Shown here piece by piece: positions 44,947 to 56,986 of a stretch of 64,000 nucleotides of DNA (its first letter is position 1; every line of letters begins with the position of its first letter). Below the pieces are notes generated by a model. It made no database searches. It was not told the DNA's origin and saw nothing but the letters and a program-made list of their open reading frames with translations. The translations under genes and the position numbers were made by a program. Source of the DNA: Portulaca oleracea (taxonomy: Eukaryota > Streptophyta > Magnoliopsida > Caryophyllales > Portulacaceae); assembly GCA_029582165.1 (NCBI GenBank), contig CM055890.1, positions 6,323,787 through 6,387,786 on the forward strand. Reading direction: 5' to 3'.

Positions 44947-45840
44947 TGATGTAGATTTGGTCCTACATATACATCATGGGAGCCAAATGATTGATTTTAT
45001 ACAAAAGGAGCTTCAATCACTCATGCTTATCACTCGTCCAACTAGCTTCATCAAGGGTGGTTTGGTAATTTGCTCAATAACTCAAGATCCATGAAGATGT
45101 TGTGAAAGTCATCCTAGCATCAAATGATGTACATAAAAGGAGCTTCACAATGGCTTTTGGATCTTTGAATTTGGACAAGAATAGAGCAAGTTATCATAGT
45201 TTTAATCTAGCTTATGTACATTTGTTTCTTTATGATGTCATACTTGTTTAGAATGATGTAAGCTAGATGCACCCCTTTTTCTTGATTGTACACGCCAAGG
45301 GGGTCCCTCATTTAGTATAAATAGACCCCTTGGGTGCCTTGTAAACACACATTATTCAATAATACAAATACAAATCAAATTCAACATGTTGTTGTTTTCT
45401 CTCTAGCTTTTGTGCTAGTTTTGTTTCTCTTGAGGGAGAATCGACTACTTCTAGCCTTGGGTTGGCATCCTTGGTGGTGATAGGTAGCATTGAAGCGTTA
45501 TTGAAGGTGGTGTGACTATATCCTCCAAGATCCTTCTCGCCATTATCAAGTTTCAATCAAAGTTCATCATTCATTCGTGAGTTTCTCTTGAGTTTCATTG
45601 ATCTTGTTTTGTTTCAATCTCAAGATTCATTTGAATATCATTCTATCATTCAAAGAAACTTACATCCCAACCATTTTTACATTCATTTCCATTCATTTTT
45701 TCGTCCAATTCATCCATCCATCCATCCATTTCATTCGTTTATCCATCCATTCATTCATTTATTCATTCAAACCTAAAGAACCATGTTAAAGATCCTTAGC
45801 TATTGTATAATTTGATCATCTTTGGTCTCATTATACATCA
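44947..45840 (+). repeat. 5' LTR of element C
   Basis: 894 bp. TATAAATAG-type promoter near 45318. The 3' part holds tetranucleotide-like CATC/CATT repeats (about 45670-45775) that differ slightly from the 3' LTR copy. Confidence 0.94.
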
Positions 45841-45843
45841 AAA

Positions 45844-45861
45844 TTGGCATCAGAGCCAAGG
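45844..45861 (+). other. Primer-binding site of element C
   Basis: TTGGCATCAGAGCCAAGG, three bases after the LTR; close to the initiator-Met site TGGTATCAGAGC with one substitution in the core. Confidence 0.75.
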
Positions 45862-46070
45862 ATTTTGAATCTTGTGGTTCTTGATTTAATCTTTTACAAT
45901 CTTTTTCATCACAAATCCATTCCCCATCATCTCCATTCTCGTCCCCCATATAAACTCCACAAAGAACCCCCTAAACGCAAACACAATCTAGCCTAAACAC
46001 TTCCAAACTCTCCTCCCTACCCCCTAACCTAAACTGTGAGTTTCTTTGTGATCTTTTTGAAACAAGATTG

Positions 46071-47342
46071 ATGGCTAGTAGAAGTAATCCATCGGATCCA
46101 CCCACGACTTCTCAAGAAGAAGATGTAGAGTACATGAAACAAAGGATCATTTACCTCTCCGATCAGTTAAAGAAGTATATGCATCTTCAACATAGAGAGA
46201 TGCATGATGATTCTTTTGTGAGAAAACCTCAAGAAGATGAGGAGGATGCTCAAAGTGAACGAAGTGCACGTCCAAGGAAGGAGGAACGTTTTGACTTCAA
46301 AGTGGAAATCCCTGAATTTGATGGTAATCTTGATCCCGAAAACTTCTTAGATTGGATGCAAACTGTTGAACGTGTTTTTGATCTTAAAGAAGTTCGTGAT
46401 GAGAAGAAAGTGAAGTATGTGGCCCTTAAGTTGTGAAAACATGCGTCCATTTGGTGGACTAATTTGCAAAAGAAGAGACAAACTAAAGGGAAGGACGAGA
46501 TCAAAACGTGGATTAAGATGAAGAAAAAGTTGCAAGAAAAGTTCCTACCACCAAGTTATCTCCAAGATAACTATTACAAATTGCAACGTTTGGTTCAGGG
46601 AAGCAAAAGTGTTGAGGAGTACACAAAGGAATTTGAACATCTCCTTTGGCGTTATGATCTCCAAGAAGATGAACTACAAACTTTGGTACGTTTCTTATAT
46701 GGTCTTAATGATTGGATTCGCAATATTGTTGAATTACATCCTTACCAATCTTTGGATGAGTTGAGTTCTTTGGCCTTGAAAGTAGAAAGGCAAAGAAAAG
46801 AAAGAGGAAAAGAAACCATTAAGTACCAAACATCCTACAAACCCCCACAAAACACACGATCCTACACTCCACAACAAAAATCCACATTCCCCACAAAACA
46901 ACCAAACACAAAAGCACAACAAAATCAACCCCCATCCATTCCCAAACCCCACGTTCAAGACCCAAAACCCTTAGCCCCAAGAAGGTGTTTTCGTTGTCAA
47001 GGATTAGGACATTATGCCTCGGAGTGTCCTAATAAAAGAGTTGTATCTTTGGTGGAATATCAAAGTGCTTTGTATGTTGAACCGGAGTCTCATGAAAGTG
47101 AGAATGAAGAGGAGGAAAATGGCACCATTGACGTGAATGAGGAAGAAGTAGAGGAGGCGGATGAAGGTGAAATGCTAGTAGTAAGAAGAGCCTTAAGTTT
47201 TGCTTGTATTCCAAACGAGCAAGAACAAAGGGAGAACATCTTTCACACAAGGTGTACCATTCAAGGCAAGGTGTGCTCATTAATCATTGATGGAGGAAGT
47301 TGCACTAATGCCGCTTCAACAACCATGGTGAATAAGCTATAA
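46071..47342 (+). pseudogene. Element C gag and protease start
   Basis: Start MASRSNPSDPP (second Met of the reading, matching the family B and D starts). Gag core FDFKVEIPEFDGNLDPENFLDWMQTVERVFDL, a TGA at 46434 in place of an Arg codon, YTKEFEHLLWRYDL, knuckle CFRCQGLGHYASEC (about 46987-47030), acidic linker, then the protease active site LIIDGGSCTNAAS (about 47280-47320). TAA at 47340 replaces a Gln codon. All pieces are in one frame. Confidence 0.9.
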
Positions 47343-49253
47343 TTGGAGGTTAGTCCACACCCATCCCCCTACACAATTCAATGGTTAAGTCATGGGAAGG
47401 GAATTCGTGTGGTTCACCGTGTACTTGTAAGTCTTTCCATTGGTAAAAACTACAAAGATTCTATTTGGTGTGATGTAATTCCAATGGATGCTTGCCATAT
47501 TTTGCTTAGGAGACCTTGGCTTTTTGATAGGCATGTCACGCATGATGGAATAATGAACACCTACACGTTTGTTCTCAACAAAAAGAAGATCACATTGGCT
47601 CCTCTTTCACCATCATCGATCATACGTCCCCAACAACAACCACAAAAAGAGGAGACTAACATTGTGACAATCATGAAGGCCGAATATCATGAGTTTCAAG
47701 AGCATAATGATCTTATTCTAGCAAACTTGGAGGAAGTGGAAACATCCCCAACACATGAGCATGCACATCTCAAACCTCTTTTGGAACGTTTCAAACATTT
47801 GTTCCCAAAAGAGATGCCGAATGGGTTGCCTCTAAGAAGAGATATTGAGCACAAGATTGATCTTGTTCAGAGTTCTATGCTCCCCAACAAGCCGGCCTAT
47901 CGTATGAATCCAAAAGATGCTCAAGAAGTTCAAAGGCAAGTGGATGATCTTTTATCCAAAGGCTTGGTACGTGAAAGTTTGAGTCCATGTGCCGTTCCCA
48001 TCTTACTTGTTCCAAAGAAAGATGGATCTAAAAGAATGTGTATGGATTGCCGAGCTATAAACAAGATCACAGTCAAGTATAGATTCCCAATTCCACGCCT
48101 TGAGGATCTACTTGATGAGTTACATGGGAGTGTTGTGTTCTCCAAAGTCGATTTGAAAAGTGGATATCATCAAATAAGGATTCATGAAGGAGATGAGTGG
48201 AAAACGGCATTCAAAACGAAAGAAGGGCTATATGAGTGGCTTATGATGCCTTTTGGTCTTACAAATGCACCATCTACTTTCATGCGCTTAATGAATCATG
48301 TATTGAAGCCTCTTATTGGCAAATGTGTTGTAGTTTACTTTGATGATATTCTTGTGTATAGTAGAAGTGAGCATGAGCATGTAAAGCATCTAGAGTTGGT
48401 TATGTATATCTTGGAAAAGGAGTAACTCTACGCCAACATGGAGAAGTGCCACTTTTTCTCATCCAAGATCGTGTTCCTTGGATATGTTCCCTCAAAAGAT
48501 GGCATTCAAGTTGATAAGGAGAAGGTGAAAGCTATACAAGAGTGGCCTACACCAACATCTATTCATGAGGTACGAAGTTTTCATGGTTTAGCTTCGTTTT
48601 ATAGAAGGTTTATAAGGAATTTTAGCTCCATTCTTGCACCTATGACCGAGTTGTTAAAAAAGAAGGAGTTTTCATGGACTAAAGGTGCTAATGAAGCTTT
48701 CGAGTTGATTAAGGAGAAATTATTTCATGCACCTATTCTTGCATTACCTTGTTTTGATAAAGTGTTTGAAGTTGAAGTTGATGCAAGTGGAGTTGGAATT
48801 GGAGCCGTGTTATCTCAAGAAGGCCGACCTCTTGCTTTCTTTAGTGAAAAGTTGAATGAAGCCAAAAGGAAGTATAGTACATATGATAAAGAGTTCTATG
48901 CAATTATAAGAGCTCTTGAACATTGGCGACACTATCTTCTAAGTGGTAAGTTCATTCTACATAGTGATCATCAAGCTCTTAAGTTCATTCAAGGGCAACA
49001 TAAGTTGAATCCAAGACACGCCAAATGGGTTGATTACATGCAAGCGTTCCATTTTGTGATCAAACATAAAGCGAGTCATCCTAATAAAGGAGCGGATGCT
49101 TTATCAAGAAGGTACTTACTCACTCATATTCTTGATTCAAGAGTCCTTGGTTTTGAGCATATTAAAGAGTTGTATGAAAATGATGAGGATTTATGGAAGG
49201 AACCCTCTCCAACCTATGGATCTTACACCTATTTCTACTTCAACAAAGTTTAG
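47343..49253 (+). pseudogene. Element C protease end, RT and RNase H
   Basis: Same frame as gag. [13 protein letters not shown] (protease C-part), [12 protein letters not shown] with [44 protein letters not shown] and YFDD at 48336-48347, a TAA at 48423 in place of Gln, then RNase H with [44 protein letters not shown] and ADALSRRYL. The reading then runs into ELYENDEDLWKE and an out-of-frame joint with the end of integrase near 49200. RT and RNase H are full length. Confidence 0.92.
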
Positions 49254-49627
49254 CTTTGAAGCTAATAAAAGAGTGGAAGAGATTAAGAAGCTACATGAAG
49301 AAGTTCGTGAGAAAATCTTGAAGTATACACAAGATGTAGCTAGTAGAGTGAATAAATCAAGGAAGAAGGTTGTATTTGAACCGGGAGACCTTGTTTGGAT
49401 TCACTTGAAGAAAGAAAGATTTCCTTCTAAGAGGAAAGGTAAGCTTGCACCAAAAGGAGATGGTCCTTATTAAGTTTTGGAAAGGATTGGTGACAATGCT
49501 TATAAGTTACAACTTGGTGAAGACTATGAAGGGAGTTGTACTTTCAATGTGAGTGATTTCAAGCCCTATTATGGAGATAATGAAGAACTTCCTAGTTTGA
49601 GGACAAACTCTTTTCAACTAGGGGGAA
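49200..49627 (+). pseudogene. Element C integrase C-terminal remnant and tail
   Basis: After a deletion that removes the zinc domain and the whole catalytic core, the reading resumes at MDLTPISTSTKFSFEANKRVEEIKK and GDLVWIHLKKERFPSKRKGKL, passes a TAA near 49471, and ends TFNVSDFKPYYGDNEELPSLRTNSFQLGG with a stop three codons inside the LTR. CTAGGGGGAA at 49618-49627 is the polypurine tract. Confidence 0.85.
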
Positions 49628-50518
49628 TGATGTAGATTTGGTCCCAAATATACATCATGGGAGCCAAATGATTGATTTTATACAAAAGGAGCTTCAATCA
49701 CTCATGCTTATCACTCGTCCAACTAGCTTCATCAAGGGTGGTTTGGTAATTTGCTCAATAACTCAAGATCCATGAAGATGTTGTGAAATTCATCCTAGCA
49801 TCAAATGATCTACATCAAAGGAGCTTCACAATGGCTTTTAAATCTTTGAATTTGGACAAGAATAGAGCAAGTTATCATAGTTTTAATCAAGCTTATGTAC
49901 ATTTGTATCTTTATGATGTCATACTTGTTTAGAATGATGTAAGCTAGATGCTCCCCTTTTTCTTGATTGTACACGCCAAGGGGGTCCCTCATTTAGTATA
50001 AATAGACCCCTTAGGTGCCTTGTAAACACACATTATTCAATAATACAAATACAAATCAAATTCAACATGTTGTTTTCTCTCTAGCTTTTGTGCTAGTTTT
50101 GTTTCTCTTAAGGGAGAATCGACTACTTCTAGCCTTGGGTTGGCATCCTTGGTGGTGATAGGTAGCATTGAAGCGTTCTTGAAGGTGGTGTGACTATATC
50201 CTCCAAGATCCTTCTCGCCATTATCAAGTTTCAATCAAAGTTCATCATTCATTCGTGAGTTTCTCTTGAGTTTCATTGATCTTGTTTTGTTTCAATCTCA
50301 AGATTCATTTGAATATCATTCTATCATTCAAAGAAACTTACATCCCAACCATTTTTACATTCATTTCCATTCATTCGTTCGTCCAATTCATCCATCCATT
50401 CATCCATTTCATTCGTTTATCCATCCATTCATTCATTCATTCATTCAAACCTAAAGAACCATGTTAAAGATCCTTAGCTATTGTATAATTTGATCATCCT
50501 TAGTCTAATTATACATCA
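49628..50518 (+). repeat. 3' LTR of element C
   Basis: 891 bp, TGATGTAG to TACATCA; about 20 substitutions and one 3-bp indel against the 5' LTR. Confidence 0.94.
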
Positions 50519-50523
50519 CCTTG
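50519..50523. repeat. Target-site duplication of element C (right copy)
   Basis: CCTTG, identical to 44942-44946; the B unit 3 tail continues at 50524. Confidence 0.95.
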
Positions 50524-50571
50524 AACTTGAGGCTCCAAGTTTGAGGAAAAACTTCTTTCAACTAGGGATAA

Positions 50572-52049
50572 TGATGGAAATCAGCCCACACCTAGTCTCC
50601 TAAGCCTAATTAAGAAGGCCCAATTAAAGTACAAGTATCAAGATAGGGTCTTTCATCAACGAACTTCGTCCAATACAGGCCCAACAAGGAAGATTCGGGT
50701 CATTTACAAAAGGTGGGTTAAAGAAAGAGGATACAAAGTAGAATTACAACGGCCCATTCACATGGTGTTCTTATTATTTCAAGAGGATGTCCAAACATCC
50801 TAAGAGGAGTCCAAGATCACGCCAAGCCCAAGAGAGCAAACGTCCAAGTTCAAGAAATCCAAGCTGAATTTTACAATCTTGATCTTTGGATGTAACTTTA
50901 TTATTTATAGCTTTTAATAGTATTGGTGTGTTTTAATTATCTTTTAGAATAATGTAAGATGCCAAGTAAATTATAAACTTGAGCATCATAGGAGTGTGTG
51001 TGTGTGATTCACGTGTGATAGTTAGTTTAGGCGCCAATTAATTAGTTATTATCCTAGATTAGGTTGGCTTATCTTGTAACTAATCCATATTGGATTAGGA
51101 AAGTCAATTCAATTAGGATAAGGTTGTTATAACAAACTCACCCTAGGATAAGGATTCCTAATCCAAGGGAGAGTAGGATAGGCGTCTAGATATGGAGTTC
51201 CTCTTGGTTTGCACGCCAAGTTGGAGTCTCCTAGCTTAGATTGCTTGACTTGCATGCCAAGTAAGGAGTACTAGTCCATATAGGACTCTCCTAGTATAAA
51301 TAGTTAGGCATGTAGCCTCTCAAAGGCAACAACCCATTTTGAAATATGAATACAATCAAGCCTTTAGCTTACCCCCCTAAGTGTTTGGATAAACCTCGTT
51401 TGATCTCTTCTTTTGTATCTTGGTGTGACACCCAAGTTGTTAGGAAGAGCTTGATCCTAGGTTGCGGTCGAAGATCAAGTTAGCCCTAGGGATTCTTTCT
51501 TGTGGATTCAAGTTAGATTCCTAGAACTATCCGTCTTTATCTTTATGTCAATACAGTTAAGATAATCACACCCTTTGTCTTTCTATCAATATAGTTAAGA
51601 CAAAACCCTACCCTTTATTTCAACCTCCTCCAAACGACAACCCCTCCACTTTCCTCTCTCAATTTCGTCCTCCCCCTCTTCTCTCTCAAAAGAACCCTAA
51701 CCACGTCCTTTTCTCTCTCGATAACAAACTCCCAACAAACTCCCTCTCTTTCCTCCTCTCAAAAAGGCCTCACGCCACAATCAATCTCCTCCCTTCCCAT
51801 CTCTCTCACGTCATTTCCTCAATTCCTCCATTCAAGATTCAATCTCTCATCTTCTTTCCCGCTCAAGAATCAATCTTTCTTGATTCTTGAAACCACAAAA
51901 GTCCTCACGACAAAAAGCCTCCCTTTTTCACGTGATATTCCCCCTTTTTCATCCATATTCACGTGATCTTTCTCCCTCTTTCTGTCTTGGTTGCACGAGT
52001 AATTGAGTATTACTGGATCAAGAGTCTTTCTTTGTCCTGTAATACATCA
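50572..52049 (+). repeat. B LTR 4
   Basis: 1478 bp, TGATGGAAATC to TACATCA. The polypurine tract before it is altered to CTAGGGATAA. Confidence 0.92.
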
Positions 52050-53504
52050 AAGGTGGTATCAGACCTCTAGGTTGGAATTGAGTGCAACCCTGAATTCCAC
52101 AGTTGAATCAAACACATGACCTTCAATTCCAAAAGCTTAACTTGCAAGTCCAAAGCTTAACCTGCAAGTCCAAAAGCTTAACCTGCAAGTCTAAAGCTTA
52201 AACCTACAATACCAAACACGTAACCTTCAAACCTTCAGTACCAAACTGACATTCCAAACACCATCCTATGGCAACTGGAAGCTAGAGCAACGAAGGCGAT
52301 GATCTTATTGAGCAATGGAAGCAAGAAAAGGCTGAACTGGAAGCAAGAGTAGCCTACCTTTCTGATCAACTGAAGCGGTACATGAATCTGCAATTCAGGA
52401 CACCCCGAGAACCTGAAGAAGAAGACATTCCTGACAGTCCTAGTGAAGCTGAACGTTCAACACATTCGTCCACGAGCTCACGTCGTCCTAGACATCCTCC
52501 AAGGGAAGAAAGACTCGACTTCAAAGTTGACATCCCTGAATTCGACGGTAATCTTGATCCTGAAATCTTTCTTGATTGGATTCAAATTGTCGAACGAGTC
52601 TTTGATTTGAAAGATGTTGCTGATGATAAGAAAGTCAAGTATATTGCTCTTGAACTGCGAAAACATGCTAGCATATGGTGGACTAACCTACAGAAGAAGC
52701 GACGGCATGCAGGGAAAGGAAAGATTCGCACTTGGGAAAAGATGAAGAAGAAACTCCACTCCAAATTTCTTCCAGTGAGTTATTTCGAGGACAACTCCTT
52801 CAAACCGCAACAATTGTCCCAAGGGACGAAATCTGTTGAACAGTATACTAAAGAGTTCAAACACCTACTCTGGAGGTGTGATCTGAAGGAAGATGAACCT
52901 CAAACTCTTGTGAGGTATCTTGCTGGTTTAAACGACAACATAAGGTATGTGGTGGAACTTCAACCTTATGAAACTCTTGATGAATTGAGTACTTTGGCTA
53001 ACAAAGTGGAATAGCAAAAGAAAAGAAGAGGCAAGGAGACACCAAACAGGAACCCTAATTCCCAAAGAACTCCCTACTCGCCGCAAACTTACACTCCACA
53101 AAAGAGCCAAACCCACTCCCATCCGTCCGCCACAAAAACGCCCCACCCTACACCACAAATCACGCCTAAATCTGTTCCAGTTCCACCCAGAGATAAGAAG
53201 TGGTGCTTTAGGTGTCAAGGGCTCGGTCAAATTACTTCTGAATGCCCCAACAAGAGAGCCATCACTCTTATTGAATTCCAAAATGCTCTCTTTGAACCTG
53301 AACCGACGGATGTAGAAGAGGAACCCCACGCCACTCACAACGAATATGAAGAAGAGGTCGTGGAAGAACCAGATCAAGGGAGATGTTGGTTATGAGGAGA
53401 GTTCTGAATAGCTCTCCAGTTCCTGAAGATCTGCAACAACAGGAAGCTATCTTCCATTCCCGCTGTACTGTGCAAGGGAAAGTTTGTTCTTTGATCGTTG
53501 ACAG
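52050..53504 (+). pseudogene. B unit 4 gag-protease, left of element E
   Basis: Primer site with a substitution (52054), leader repeats (52125-52200), gag start at 52268 with an early TAG (SNE region), then an open stretch 52382-53014 carrying the gag core (LDFKVDIPEFDGNLDPEIFLDWIQIVERVFDL; HLLWRCDLKEDEPQTL). A TAG at 53012, then a zinc knuckle whose His is replaced by Gln (CFRCQGLGQITSEC, about 53208-53250). The protease reading stops at the active-site LIVD near 53500, where element E is inserted. Confidence 0.85.
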
Positions 53505-54143
53505 GGCCGCAAGCGCACAGTGTACGTAGTAGCACGTCAAGGTCGATCCCATAGGGACTCAAATTAGTAGCACAGTAAACTAATCTCTATCGTGATTGCT
53601 AAGCTAATCAGGTTTTGATTTTGGAAGATTTTAGAAAACTAATTAAACTAATAAAGCAGGGAAAAATAAATCAAAGAATCTATCAAGAGAGAAAGACTTC
53701 TAGGGCTGAATCAATCTTGATTGGGCCGTGGGAATGTCTGAATGGAAATGAATTGAATTCATCCTCCATTTCTCTCTTTGATGAATGGCCCAATTTAAAT
53801 GCTGCTCTTTTCTCTTCACACGTTCCAGCCAGCGGCAGCCAAGACCGTGGCAGCCACCACGGTCAGACCGTGGTGTGCTCTGCCCGGTCATTCCGTGATC
53901 CTTTCCGTCTCAAATTTGTACTACGGTTCGGGTTTGTCATGTAAAGGCTCGTAATGTCTTCACTCTTTGCCAGAAATTGAGAGAAAATTGGTATTTTGGA
54001 CTCAAAACCTACAAATTCACATCACAAACAACAACACCAAGTGTAGTAGGGAAATTGTAATAAAAATCAAGGTTCACACTCAAAACTATCCCTAATTCAC
54101 TATTGAAAACCCCTAAAAACATAGTCATGAAACGCAGTTATCA
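53505..54143 (-). repeat. 3' LTR of element E, internally deleted
   Basis: About 639 bp. It matches both ends of the other LTR but lacks 57187-58548 of it; the joint is at about 53702 with GGG shared. Starts with GG where the partner has TG. Confidence 0.82.
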
Positions 54144-54182
54144 AATCCCCCCATACTTACTCCTTGCTTGTCCCCAAGCAAG
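54144..54182 (-). other. Polypurine tract and hairpin of element E
   Basis: Minus strand: perfect 8-bp stem CTTGCTTG / CAAGCAAG with a GGGA loop (54171-54174), then 18 nt, then AAGTATGGGGGGATT ending at the LTR (54144). Same layout as the three modules of element A. Confidence 0.8.
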
Positions 54183-55686
54183 TACAAGACTCAAAACTAG
54201 ATGAAAGGACTTGAAAAGAAAAAGAAATCTACTTACACCTCCTCTAATAAAAAGCAATGTAAGAATACTAAAGCAAACATACACTCAAGGACTCCTAGCG
54301 AGAATAAGAATCACATTGAAACAAACATTGTCGTTCGAAAAAGAATCACAGGTCAGGAAGCAACACAACTAATCCATCACAACTCAAATGCAATCAAAAT
54401 TCATTCACATGTTTGGCGAACTAGTTGGGATCGATAGGACCTCACTTTAGGGTATATGAATCACTCCCTTCATGTGTTTGCAAAAGATATAACGGCTCGC
54501 TCAAAACCTTCAACCAATGTAAACAACCTACCATAAGCTTGACAAGACTCTCGATTCTCTACCGCTATATACAACATGATAAAAGTTAATCATGAGGACT
54601 TTTCAAGGGTTGTAATGGGGTTTAGGTGTAGGGTAAGGAGGGAATTCATTTGGGTAATGTGGAGGTAAATAGCCAAGGATCTAAAGAGCAACATTCCCAA
54701 TACATATAGCACAACATCTCTTACATAACACCGCAATGAAGCATAAATACCTTCCCCATCGAAGCAGAATAAAGGAAGAGTCAATATAAGCAAGAAAACC
54801 ACCATGCTATTCACCTTATTCCTCAAAACTTCTCTTTTTTTTCTTATTTTTTCTTTTACTTCTTTTTTTCGGTACTTTTCCTTTTTTTTTCTTCAGTGAA
54901 GAGCACAGATACATAAAGAATGACTCATTTCCCTTCAAACCAATTTCAACCTCGAATGAAAAGAGGGGATAAATAACGATTATGAGCAATGCTTCTCTCA
55001 TCAAGCAAACTAACCAACAAAGTCACCAACAACTAGACTACAAAACTGCCCCCCAACTGAATTGTTACTCCACTAACTTGGCTAAAAGGGTATGGAATTA
55101 AGAACAGGCCAAGGATGCGCACGAATAAGGTAAACAACAAGACAGGAAAAATGGTTAGTAAAGGGCTAGCAAAAAAAGGGTCATAATGTTAGGTGGCTTT
55201 TTGGCTATGTGGCTTCAAAATGGGCCTCAATCATATTAACACAATGCACGAGTCAAATGCAGTTTCAAAGAGAGTCAAATCAAGTTCTAGAGATGCAAAC
55301 ATGGTAAGGTCACACTCAAAAGAATATGAGACTATAAAAATGATAGTCATTTAGGCTTAAGAAATCTCACGGGTTAACCTACCACAATCACTGCAACTAG
55401 TTCATTTGATGTACCAAACATAAGAACTTCACTATCATACACTTGAATCGATCAAGACCAGATGAATCACAAACAAGACAAGCAACCTAAATCAAACAAA
55501 CAACCAAGTCTCTCCTATCATCTACATCATGCCAAAAATTCCAAATAATATGCTTGAAATGACAATCCAAACACACCTTAAAGTACTAAACAAAGGAGGT
55601 TTTTCGCAAACAAAACAAAATAAAACCTAATCAAGCAATTAAATTCTTGGGTTGCCTCCGAAGAAGTGCTAGTTTAACGTCTTTAG
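54183..55686 (-). other. Element E non-coding 3' region
   Basis: About 1.5 kb between the gag-like ORF and the hairpin. Contains T- and A-rich tracts (54830-54895) and no recognisable gene; open frames here are short and show no domain. Confidence 0.6.
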
Positions 55687-56838
55687 CTAGACGAAACTTA
55701 CCTCAGAAGCGGTTAACGCCCTTAGAAGCTTGTCAAACTCCGCAGCATGCGGTTCACAAGCCTGCAGATAAGAGAGCAACAAAATACTCATGGCAAAGAA
55801 TGTTAGTTGCACTCTCTCAAATAAGTCAAGAGTACTAGAAAAATCAAAAGAATCAAAATAAGTAGTCCACTTGATTTTTCTAGCTGAGTCCTCTAGGCAT
55901 TTACAATATGGATCAAGATAGGGATGAAACCCTTCTAAAGTGCCTAAGGACAAGTCAAGAACATTGTTGGTCCCCTCAATCACAGTCACATCACAAGAGT
56001 CAACCTCACATTCCACATCAACATGAACATCAATGGTCTCTCCACAAGGAATGGGCTCCTCAAGGTTCTTAGAGGCAACCGAAGATGGTGAACAAGGCAT
56101 AGAGGCATAGAGCACATCATCAAAATCTTTGCTTGAAGGATCTAATCCACTAGCAAACCCGTCACAAGAGTCCTTATCAATAATATCAATTGACTCATGA
56201 CAAACATCATCATCATACCTAGCATCAAACCCATGGGAATCGCTCACCTCAAACCCCGTCGACTGATAAAAAGGTAAGGATGTATTTTGAAAAGCAAAGA
56301 CACCATCAGTAGTGTCTCTAGGTAAGCTAGGATGAGATGGAGCAACAGTTGGCAAAGATGACTTAGAAAGGTCAACTATTCCCTCTATTTTCTCTAGACA
56401 AGCTTCCAACTTATCTCGTTGCTCTTGCATTGCCCTCATGAAAATATCAAGTTTGGCTAAACTAAGGCATGCAGAATCATCATGGTCAAGAGAATTACAC
56501 AAACGACAAGGATGCACACAATGGGGTTGAGTATATAATCTAGCATGATGTGCACAAGGATTAGGATAAGAGTAACTAGATACACAATAAGAATTTTCAA
56601 ATTCAAGAGTATCACGTTCAAGCTACTCAAGCAAACTCCAAGCTTCATCAACTGTTTTAGCATAGAAACCAAAATACTCTAACAAAGTACGAGTCTCACT
56701 ATTCACCCCCTCGGCAACAATGTCAAGAATATCTGATATACCAGGCACAACACCACATGGAACAGGACATGCACGTAATCGTTCAAAATAGTGCCAAAAT
56801 AATTCCTGCTCAAATTGGGGAAAATCAAGAATTGCCAT
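55687..56838 (-). pseudogene. Element E gag-like ORF with zinc knuckle
   Basis: One minus frame, 384 codons, from ATG at 56838 (MAILDFPQFEQELFWHYFERL...) to 55687, with a single internal TAG at 56623-56625. The N-terminal part (LRACPVPCG... KTVDEAWSLLE) resembles the capsid end of Athila gag. The middle holds a canonical CX2CX4HX4C knuckle (CRLCNSLDHDDSAC, about 56468-56510). A long acidic, Ser-rich C-terminal region follows with no recognised fold. The upstream ATG at 56919 would add a Leu/Phe-rich run read through A/T-rich DNA and is less likely. Confidence 0.7.
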
Positions 56839-56956
56839 TTTTTTTAGTTTTTTTTTTAAATAAAAGATCAAAGATAAAAAGAAAAGAAAAAGAAAGAAAA
56901 CAGAAAACAGCTTAGTCAACCTAAGAGGGTTCGTTTACCGGCTGCTAGGGACAGAG

Positions 56957-56974
56957 TCCCCAGCAACGACGCCA
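56957..56974 (-). other. Primer-binding site of element E (Asp-tRNA type)
   Basis: TGGCGTCGTTGCTGGGGA on the minus strand, 12 bases from the LTR; two substitutions from the Athila-type site. Confidence 0.8.
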
Positions 56975-56986
56975 AAAACTTGACAT

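Larger units (their letters stand above)
44947..50518 (+). mobile_element. Element C: CRM-like Ty3/Gypsy with integrase deletion
   Basis: 5.6 kb, LTRs 44947-45840 and 49628-50518 (about 97-98% identical by eye), termini TGATGTA / TACATCA, TSD CCTTG, initiator-Met-like primer site. gag, protease, RT and RNase H are in one frame broken by three stops; most of integrase is deleted. Inserted in the last part of B unit 3. Confidence 0.95.

Noticed and set aside
45670..45775. A CATC/CATT microsatellite as a separate feature
   Set aside because: It is part of the element C LTR and is repeated in the partner LTR (50345-50450).
53500..53507. A 5-bp target duplication for element E
   Set aside because: Left and right flanks do not match exactly under any LTR end I tried; the ends may have mutated. 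Left unresolved rather than claimed.
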